Of a DNA stretch of 21,422 nucleotides, positions 1 through 5,190 are shown piece by piece. Made by a program: the position numbers and the translations under genes. Each line of letters opens with the position of its first letter. Position 1 is the stretch's first letter. Source of the DNA: an uncultured Actinomycetes bacterium (GTDB lineage: Bacteria > Actinomycetota > Thermoleophilia > Solirubrobacterales > Solirubrobacteraceae); NCBI GenBank assembly GCA_937888775.1, contig CALAQT010000444.1, positions 1-21,422 on the forward strand, in the 5' to 3' direction. The notes under the pieces were generated by a model that worked only from the letters and a program-made list of their open reading frames with translations, searched no databases and was not told the DNA's origin.

Positions 1-188
1 CCTGAAGCGAGCCCGGCCACGGGCCAGGCCCAGGGGTCGCTTCCTGAGTGCGCCCTCCATGTCGCCCAAGCCACTCTGGCGAGGACCGCGCCGCACTCGC
101 ACGAAGGTCGCACTCGGGCTCGACCATCGAGTGCCGGCTGACCCTCATCTGCACTTGAGGGGGTCTACCCCGGGATTCCTTCAGTAGC
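1..188. other. left flank, no gene seen
   Basis: No convincing coding frame, RNA gene or repeat is visible in these bases. If the att interpretation of the next feature is right, this is the host DNA outside the integrated element. Confidence 0.4.
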
Positions 189-202
189 CGGGGAGACAGG
201 AT
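189..202. other. candidate left attachment core (tRNA 3'-end copy)
   Basis: The 14 bases CGGGGAGACAGGAT occur again at 18409-18422, where they are part of a tRNA T-arm and acceptor strand read on the minus strand. Read on the minus strand here, the acceptor-like CTCCCCG and a T-stem-like GCAGG/CCTGT pair are kept, but the loop is altered (9 bases instead of TTCAAAT). It sits 36 bases beyond the integrase stop codon, the usual place for an attachment site. A 14-base match alone could be chance in a window this size; its position and the nearby matching arm repeats carry the argument. Confidence 0.5.
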
Positions 203-237
203 CAAATCGCCTGCAACGTCAATCAAGCCGGGGTGTC

Positions 238-1299
238 TCAGCCCGCCTGCTCCCGAGTTGCTCCCGAACCGCCGATGGGGGTAGGGCCGGTCTGGGCATC
301 CCATGCCCCCAGCAGTCGTGCTCGCGCCCCAGCGTCGGACGGGTGGCCGTAGAGGTCCATGACAAGCTGGCCGCCATCGGAGTGGCCTAGCTGGATCGCC
401 ACATCCCAAGGCGTCACGCCACGTTCAAGGAGCAGCGTTGCGGCCGTGTGACGGAGCCCGTAGAAGTCAAAGGCGGGGCGTTTGGCGAACCGGCGCAGGA
501 GCGACCAATAGCGGTGATGGAGCGGCTGAGTCCAGATCCGATCCGTAGGGCTTGTGAAGAGCAGCCCGGAGGGATGGGCGGGAACGTCGAGCAGGGCATC
601 CTGCGCAGGAGGCGGAACGATGACTGTACGAGCGCGGCCGGTCTTGGTGGCGCCGATCTCTCCGGTGCTCGACCGCGCCCTCTCAATCGTGCATAGCTGG
701 CCCGCTAGGTCGTCTCGCCTCAGAGCGAATAGCTCGCCCGGCCTCAGCCCGACATAGCCCGAGAACAAGATCATGGCCCGGTACTCACGGCCATACTCGC
801 CCAGCTCCATCTCATCGGTCAGGGCCACGTCGGCCAGGGCGATCAGCTCGGGCTCAGTCAAGGCGACCAAATCCTTTCGACCACGGCTCCCCGGCAGGCG
901 AAGCTCGCTGAACGGGTTGAGATCGATCAGGCCATCTCGCATCGCGTCCCCGAGCATCGCTCGCACGGCTGGAAGATTCCCCGGACACTTCATTGCCCAT
1001 GTCCGAGCGGTAGGACGATCCACGTCCGCCAGCTTGATCCCGGCGAAGTCCTTGGCGAACTTCCGGACCCTCTCGGCGTTGTGCGCGTTGGTCGATCCCC
1101 TTGGCCGGGGATAGTCTCGCGTCCAGCGCTCAGCAAACGAGTCGCATGTCTCGGATCCGGTCGAGCGCGTGCGCAGCTTCCATTCGGCCTCGGCGCGCAA
1201 CGCCTCTGCGCGGGTGTCGAACGTGCCCAGGTGCTTCTTGCGGCCCACAACCTTGTCGTACCCGGATGCCGTCCACCGCTTGCCACGTCTGCGCGCCAT
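238..1299 (-). CDS. int: tyrosine recombinase (phage/ICE integrase)
   Basis: Site-specific integrase that would catalyse integration and excision of the surrounding element by strand exchange at att sites. Of its 353 residues, about 1-45 form a basic arm-DNA-binding domain (GRKKHLGTFDTRAEALRAEA region), about 50-130 the SAM-like core-binding domain, and 145-335 the catalytic domain. Catalytic residues visible are R186 (GLRPGEL), K219, R283 in YGLRHT, H306 in QLGH and the nucleophile Y317 in DLYGHP. The usual H of the HxxR box is Y280, a substitution that need not be inactivating. It starts with ATG two bases after the stop of the small HTH gene, so the two are co-transcribed. The gene ends toward the candidate attachment core. 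Family assignment is firm; the exact target is inferred. Confidence 0.95.
   Translation of the reverse strand: MARRRGKRWTASGYDKVVGRKKHLGTFDTRAEALRAEAEWKLRTRSTGSETCDSFAERWTRDYPRPRGSTNAHNAERVRKFAKDFAGIKLADVDRPTARTWAMKCPGNLPAVRAMLGDAMRDGLIDLNPFSELRLPGSRGRKDLVALTEPELIALADVALTDEMELGEYGREYRAMILFSGYVGLRPGELFALRRDDLAGQLCTIERARSSTGEIGATKTGRARTVIVPPPAQDALLDVPAHPSGLLFTSPTDRIWTQPLHHRYWSLLRRFAKRPAFDFYGLRHTAATLLLERGVTPWDVAIQLGHSDGGQLVMDLYGHPSDAGARARLLGAWDAQTGPTPIGGSGATREQAG
248..268. repeat. candidate arm-type integrase sites, left
   Basis: Two direct copies of TGCTCCCGA spaced 11 bp apart (248-256 and 258-268), lying in the last codons of the integrase. The 23-base block 246-268 matches 18267-18289 at 22 positions. 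Paired repeats one helical turn apart on both sides of an att core are typical of arm-binding sites of tyrosine integrases. Alternatively the right copy may be the relic of a related integrase 3' end. Confidence 0.5.
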
Positions 1300-1301
1300 G
1301 C

Positions 1302-1538
1302 CTACCTATACCTCTCGCAGAGCCACGATTCCACCTCTTGTGGATCGAAGCGTAGCCTACGTCCCCACTTGTATCTCGGCATCCCCTCGCTGAGCCTATA
1401 TCGCCACCATCGCTCCGAGTATCCGAAATGCCTCCGTAACTCGCACAGTGGCATTAACGGGCGTGCCTGCCTTCGCACTGCCCTATCTGGCGTACGCTGC
1501 GCATCGTTCTCGACGCGGACTAGCCGATCAGTTTGCAT
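1302..1538 (-). CDS. small helix-turn-helix protein, excisionase-like
   Basis: A 78-residue basic protein whose C-terminal 50 residues follow the AlpA/excisionase pattern: a helix with RRHFGYSERWWRYRLSEG, a wing with KWGRRLRFDPQEVESWL. Such proteins bind att DNA as recombination directionality factors or act as small regulators. The stop codon lies two bases before the integrase ATG, so int and this gene form an operon. The start is uncertain: a strong GGAGGAG (1554-1560) is 15 bases from the ATG at 1538, longer than ideal, and better placed for an overlapping mini-ORF. The first 25 residues are not conserved-looking. The role as excisionase is inferred from fold and position. Confidence 0.8.
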   Translation of the reverse strand: MQTDRLVRVENDAQRTPDRAVRRQARPLMPLCELRRHFGYSERWWRYRLSEGMPRYKWGRRLRFDPQEVESWLCERYR

Positions 1539-1546
1539 CGCTGCAT
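1520..1546 (-). CDS. possible 8-codon leader ORF before the excisionase gene
   Basis: ATG at 1546 lies 7 bases from the strong ribosome-binding sequence GGAGGAG and opens the reading MQRCKLIG followed by TAG, overlapping the start of the 78-residue gene in another frame. It could couple or attenuate translation of the downstream gene, or it may be chance. No conservation can be tested here. Confidence 0.2.
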   Translation of the reverse strand: MQRCKLIG

Positions 1547-1823
1547 CTCGTTTCTCCTCCTTTCACTTGAGGGTTCACGAAGCTGCTATGCCACAGGGTA
1601 GCAACCTCAGATCGCGTCCGTCCGCCTTAACGGTCGGGTGCCCTACTGACATTCTCGTACCCATCGCAGTTACGGCGCATGCCATCCCACAATGCCGATT
1701 AGCATAATCCTGAACGGGGACCCTGGGACCCCCGTGCAGAGTGATCTTCGATTCTGAAGTTGGGATTTGGGCACTCTCTATAGGCCAATTCCAGTAGAGA
1801 CAGCCTCCGGCCAGCCCAATCCC

Positions 1824-2036
1824 TCACGCGCGCGAGCGTAAGGACGCCAGGGTCCTCATGTGCTTCTGCTTGTGGTTCGCAATTGAGCGGCGGCCTACTG
1901 TACATCCCTTCTCGTCGGCTGGGTGCATCCGGGCAATTGCTGCGGATGACTTTCCCATCGCCACCGAATACTCCACAAACTCGCGCCAAGGACTCCGGCA
2001 CACCTTGCATCTTGGCTCAGTGATCCGCTTGTTCAT
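1824..2036 (-). CDS. small zinc-knuckle / HTH-like element protein
   Basis: A 70-residue protein starting MNKRITEPRCKVC. It has CxxC at 10-13, then a helical segment with the pattern of a resolvase-like helix-turn-helix (KSSAAIARM, then GRRSIANH) and histidines near the C-terminus (NHKQKHM). This C..C..helix..H..H layout is common in small phage and integrative-element proteins of actinobacteria, where the two cysteines and two histidines probably bind one zinc. The function is unknown; DNA or RNA binding is plausible. The longer in-frame reading from 2153 has no family-like sequence, so the ATG at 2036 is preferred, although its ribosome-binding site is weak. It is co-directional with int and lies next to the candidate structured RNA. 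Confidence 0.7.
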   Translation of the reverse strand: MNKRITEPRCKVCRSPWREFVEYSVAMGKSSAAIARMHPADEKGCTVGRRSIANHKQKHMRTLASLRSRA

Positions 2037-2310
2037 CCTGCCTATTATCTGCCAGAACCTGTCTTTTCGTGAAGGTGTCCTGTCAGAAAGTGCAGGTTGG
2101 CCTATACCCCATTCGTCAGCGTTCGCCCCAGAAACCCACGCTCTGCCCGACAATTAAGCCTCCGCAAAGTGCAAATACAGCCGGTGCACCTTTTCCCAAG
2201 CGCCCCCATGTCCGCCTTGTCCCTGCTTGGCGGCCCGTTACCCGCCGCCTCGTGTGACTGTGTGAGCCATCGCACAGATAGGACAGGTCACGCTGACGTC
2301 TTTCCTCGGT

Positions 2311-3010
2311 TAACCTTGCGGTAGAATAGGTGAACGTCAGTAGTAAGTCGGGCAGACAACCCCGTTAAACCATAATCACACCGAATGTCGCCAGCTATGC
2401 AAATGCGATACACCTTGGATGAATGCCGCAAGGCCAACACCGTAGGGGTTTAGAAACCCAGACGTGGATGAACCGCTAAGGAGCAGATGCGAAACAGGCC
2501 ACTGGGGATGGAGCGACAGTCAAGCGCTCCGAGTAAGGGATCAACGAGTACGGGATGGCAGGTCTTCCCCGACGACAACTCTCTGAAGGGGTCTCCAGGC
2601 TGGAACGGATTTGATCAACCTTAGCCGCATAGGGTTTAGAGAGAAGTGCATCTAGATCAGACTGACCGTTCAAACGCCGCTTGACGAGAGGTTAGGTTGA
2701 TCACTCTCTATCAACTCCTTGGGCTTAGAACTATGTGTCAGTCTGCATCAGGAGGGTTGCTCTGCACTGTAGACGGTTGGGTTTAAACGCCCATGATCTT
2801 GGTTCTGCTTAGCTCCTGCTTCATAACTTCTTTTCCTGAGACTGATATGGAGATGCCTTCTTCCTTCCCTAACTAAACCGGAATAGGGAGAGGAACCTAG
2901 CCAGGGGTCTCAGGGGATGCAGGGCGCTAGCGAGGCGAAGAAGACATCGTGGTATCTCCAGAGCATGAGGCCCAGGGCGAGACGCTCAGCGTTAAGGCCC
3001 TGAGGGCGTC
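2311..3010 (+). ncRNA. candidate large structured non-coding RNA (GOLLD/ROOL-like size and setting)
   Basis: About 700 bases without a credible gene and with visibly lower GC. Helices seen by eye are: 2314-2321 with 2426-2433 (8 bp); 2328-2332 with 2411-2415; 2386-2391 with 2405-2410; hairpin 2446-2459 inside 2441-2464 with an AG/AG internal loop; 2510-2515 with 2525-2530; 2612-2621 with 2694-2703 (10 bp); 2637-2643 with 2704-2710 (7 bp); 2655-2666 with 2737-2749 (12 bp, one bulge); 2749-2754 with 2813-2818; 2861-2870 with 2885-2895; 2981-2989 with 3000-3010. The 10-bp and 12-bp helices cross, making a pseudoknot. Several helices extend by G-U pairs only if the plus strand is transcribed (2322/2425, 2387/2409, 2509/2531, 2782/2789), which favours plus. 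The ends are approximate and no promoter is clear. Large ornate RNAs such as GOLLD are known from prophages and near tRNAs, but I cannot match this to a named family. Confidence 0.45.
2861..2895 (+). other. 3'-region hairpin of the candidate RNA
   Basis: A 10-bp stem (2861-2870 with 2885-2889 and 2891-2895) with one bulged G at 2890 and a 14-base loop. It has no U-tract after it, so it is more likely a structural helix than a rho-independent terminator. Confidence 0.5.
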
Positions 3011-3083
3011 ATAGGTAATGGACGGACCAACAGCGGGGCGCGACCGTGAAGAACCCAATAGACGGGCTACGGCAGCAGGGGTC

Positions 3084-3653
3084 CTATAGCTCGACCCAGG
3101 CCGCTCTTCGAAATATCCGGGATACGTGACCCTGCGAGATTCCATGGCGACGGGCGGTAGCACACTGCGTCTCATGGGAGCTTCTGATCTCGCGGACTAC
3201 GGTGGGAGTCAGCTTCGTGTTGCCGCCTCGCCTCAGGTTCTCTCGGTGGCTGACGGCCTGTAGATGTTCCGGTCTGACGCAATCTCGGTTGCGGCAAAGA
3301 TGATCAATCTCTAGTCGATCCGGGATCTGCCCAACGCGGTCTTCGTATGCGACTCGGTGGGCAAGGGCCATGCCTCCAGGAATGCGACACCTGCCGTATC
3401 CATCTCGGTCTCTATAGAGTTGCCAGATCCAACACGGTGTCTCGTATCCCCTAGAGACCTCGACGTATCGAGGATGCTTTCGACGGTGATGTCCTCGTAT
3501 GAAACGGAGAGGGTGGCCCTTTATGCGGCCAGTGGGACGATCGGTTGTCTTGGCGAGTAGCGTTAACCCACCGCAGCCGCACTCACACTCGATATTTGAT
3601 TGACGCTGATCTGCTGTAGCGGTGCAACTATCCGTATTGCGCTTGGTGGTCAC
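3084..3653 (-). CDS. HNH homing-type endonuclease with C-terminal HTH
   Basis: A 189-residue phage-type HNH_3 endonuclease. An N-terminal cysteine cluster (CECGCG, about 23-28) is followed by the conserved tryptophan motif ETPCWIW (71-77), the nuclease core with H99 in LAHRVAYE, D117-H118 in EIDHLCRNRDC (also C120 and C125, possible zinc ligands) and H130 in PEHLQAV. A C-terminal segment (149-180, LTPTVVREIR then ARRHGISQGHVSRI) is a helix-turn-helix of the type that gives homing enzymes their target specificity. It starts at GTG 3653 with no good ribosome-binding site, inside an inverted repeat. Free-standing HNH genes of this kind spread in phages and integrative elements. Its closeness to the candidate RNA may be functional or accidental. 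Confidence 0.9.
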   Translation of the reverse strand: MTTKRNTDSCTATADQRQSNIECECGCGGLTLLAKTTDRPTGRIKGHPLRFIRGHHRRKHPRYVEVSRGYETPCWIWQLYRDRDGYGRCRIPGGMALAHRVAYEDRVGQIPDRLEIDHLCRNRDCVRPEHLQAVSHRENLRRGGNTKLTPTVVREIRSSHETQCATARRHGISQGHVSRIFRRAAWVEL

Positions 3654-3667
3654 ATAGCTTATGTGAC
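3649..3667. promoter_or_regulatory. perfect inverted repeat over the HNH start codon
   Basis: GTCACATA, three bases, then TATGTGAC: 8-bp arms around GCT, overlapping the GTG start of the HNH gene. It has the symmetry of an operator for a dimeric repressor, possibly the product of a neighbouring HTH gene. It could also fold in the mRNA and limit initiation. Confidence 0.4.
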
Positions 3668-3753
3668 GGAAGGCGTTGAAATGTATGCGTGTGGCTACTA
3701 CATGAGCGCTTGCTCGGGCATCAAGCTCACAATCGCGGGCCGAGGATGGTTGG

Positions 3754-3900
3754 TCAGGCCGTTAACGAAGTGACAACGGAGCGCGCGGCGCGCCAGTTGC
3801 ACTGGAAGTAGTCCATAGGGCGGGCCGTCTTGCTGGCCTTGCCGTTGACCTGCGGCGTGACATCGACGGTCCCAGCCTTGGCTGGTGGTTGGGACCGACG
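3754..3900 (-). pseudogene. possible C-terminal gene fragment
   Basis: A frame ending at 3754 reads plausibly as the end of a protein over about 45 codons (GTVDVTPQVNGKASKTARP and ARSVVTSLTA), then loses protein-like character where it runs antisense to the dodecin gene. No family is recognised. It may be a truncated gene or an untranslated stretch. The remaining bases up to the dodecin start hold nothing else that I can see. Confidence 0.2.
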
Positions 3901-3963
3901 CCCCATTGGTCGGCGGAATATGCGAGAGTCGAGCTTCCAACGTCGAGAGAGAGGGCGGTTGTG

Positions 3964-4179
3964 ATGGCTGACGGGGTTTATCGAGTTACCGAAGTGATCG
4001 GCGTGAGCAGCGAGTCCTGGGAGGCGGCCGCTCGTAGCGCGGTTGAGACTGCGGCGAAAACCGTGCGTGACCTGCGCATAGCGGAGGTCATCAAGCAGGA
4101 TGTGGCGATTGAGGACGGAACCATCAAGCACTACCGCGTTCGGCTTGCGATTTCGTTCAAGTACGAGAGCAGCGACTGA
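3964..4179 (+). CDS. dodecin, flavin-storage protein
   Basis: A 71-residue dodecin. Family members assemble into hollow dodecamers in the cytoplasm that bind riboflavin, FMN or FAD and buffer free flavin. The sequence shows the beta-alpha-beta-beta pattern: VYRVTEVIGVSSESWEAAA, a helix to about residue 35, then the strands RIAEVIKQDVAIEDG and YRVRLAISFKYE. The flavin-stacking tryptophan (W19) and the flavin-contacting glutamine (Q45) are present. ATG 3964 is chosen because the family begins just before VYRV; it has a GA-rich purine tract upstream. The longer reading from 3889 adds unrelated residues. It stands alone with no operon partner. Confidence 0.95.
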   Translation: MADGVYRVTEVIGVSSESWEAAARSAVETAAKTVRDLRIAEVIKQDVAIEDGTIKHYRVRLAISFKYESSD

Positions 4180-4271
4180 CCCCAGCAGTCCCATCGGCGC
4201 TTCTGGCTGAGCCGAGCGGAGCCAACCCGTGGGATGATCACGGCGGATCAGCAATACCTATGGGAGGAACC

Positions 4272-4814
4272 ATGCCCGCTGACGTGCTGGAGCGTGTGCG
4301 CTCCGAGATCGAGGACCGTCTTGCCGTTCTTTCCGATGCGGTCTCTGAAGCGCAGGAACTGGAGAGCGCTCTGGCCGCCTTGGAGGAGGTGCCGGTGGCG
4401 AGCCGACCGGCTGCCGATGCTGGGAAAGGCCACCATCGTCGCAAGGCGCCACTCAGAGTTCTCGGTCGCAAAGGACGCAGGCGCAGGCGCGCTCACGCGG
4501 GCGCAAACGAGGAGACTGTGGTTGGCAGTCTTCAAGGACAGGCGGAGCCGCTCGACATCAGGACCGTGGCCCGAGAGACGGGCCTCTCGCAGCAGACGGC
4601 TTCCTACACCCTGAAGAAGCTTGCTGGCAAGGGGCTGCTCACCCAATCCACGGTCGCTGGGGCACGGGGGAGGCCAAAGCTCGTATTTGCCCTGGCCAGC
4701 AACGGGCAGACCGATGAAGTTGTGGCCACGGCAAGCAAGGCTGCACCGAAGCGCAAAGCTCGGAAGAAAGTCCAGCGCCGGAGCAAAGCTCCAGACTCCG
4801 CACGGGCTAAGTGA
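4272..4814 (+). CDS. winged-helix DNA-binding protein with coiled-coil N-terminus and basic tail
   Basis: A 180-residue protein started at ATG 4272 behind GGGAGGA. Residues 2-45 are an acidic amphipathic helix rich in E, L and A, probably a coiled-coil dimerisation segment. A short very basic linker (RKGRRRRR) follows. Residues 80-142 form a winged helix: LDIRTVARETGLSQQTASYT is the helix-turn-helix and RGRPKLVFAL the wing, as in MarR- or ArsR-like regulators and in phage-type wHTH proteins. The last 30 residues are a Lys/Arg/Ala tail like those of nucleoid-associated proteins. The role may be transcriptional control or DNA architecture; the target is unknown. Confidence 0.8.
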   Translation: MPADVLERVRSEIEDRLAVLSDAVSEAQELESALAALEEVPVASRPAADAGKGHHRRKAPLRVLGRKGRRRRRAHAGANEETVVGSLQGQAEPLDIRTVARETGLSQQTASYTLKKLAGKGLLTQSTVAGARGRPKLVFALASNGQTDEVVATASKAAPKRKARKKVQRRSKAPDSARAK

Positions 4815-5190
4815 GGACGGGCGGCTCTGGCGGCTGCTCTCTGTCTCTTATGTGCGTCAGGTCTCAGGCCGTGAGTTGCAGGATCGAATCGTGTCCCCGC
4901 CATCAACGAGCGCCGAAAGCCAGGGATGGCCCGGGAGTGGAGCATCGGGACTGGGGCCAAGATTTCGGTGCTTTCTGAGGCGGTATCGGGCGTTCTTCGC
5001 GATTGCCGAGATGGTCGGGGCGAGTTTTGAGTAGGACCTGCTCGCTGCACGTAGGCACTACTGAGGGGGCGGAGGAGTTTGCGCCGATGCTTTCGGGGCT
5101 GATCTAGCCGTAGTCTCGGCGCGCGTACTGCATTCGTGGTCTTGCCGAGGACGGAACGGCATCAGAACGCTCAACGACCGGGAGGGCACG
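4815..5190. other. intergenic stretch, no gene seen
   Basis: About 375 bases between the winged-helix gene and the large secreted protein. Open frames here lack protein-like composition. The only clear signal is the ribosome-binding sequence GGGAGG just before the ATG at 5191; a promoter for the secreted protein presumably lies here but no consensus boxes stand out. Confidence 0.5.

Noticed and set aside
1699..2010. Minus-strand frame of 103 codons overlapping the zinc-knuckle gene
   Set aside because: Composition is not protein-like and it overlaps the better-supported frame 1824-2036.
2458..2470. CCAGACGTGGATG shared with the tandem repeats at 8623-8654
   Set aside because: A 13-base match is expected by chance in a window of this length, and the settings differ.
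2311..3010. Group I or group II self-splicing intron with a homing endonuclease
   Set aside because: No domain V-like hairpin or recognisable group I core was found, no split exon flanks it, and the HNH gene is free-standing on the other strand.
2927..3175. Minus-strand frame of 82 codons at the end of the HNH gene
   Set aside because: It overlaps the conserved HNH frame and the helices at 2981-3010, with no motif.
3754..4254. Minus-strand frame of 166 codons antisense to dodecin
   Set aside because: Dodecin is firmly recognised on the plus strand; only the last 45 codons outside it look at all protein-like.
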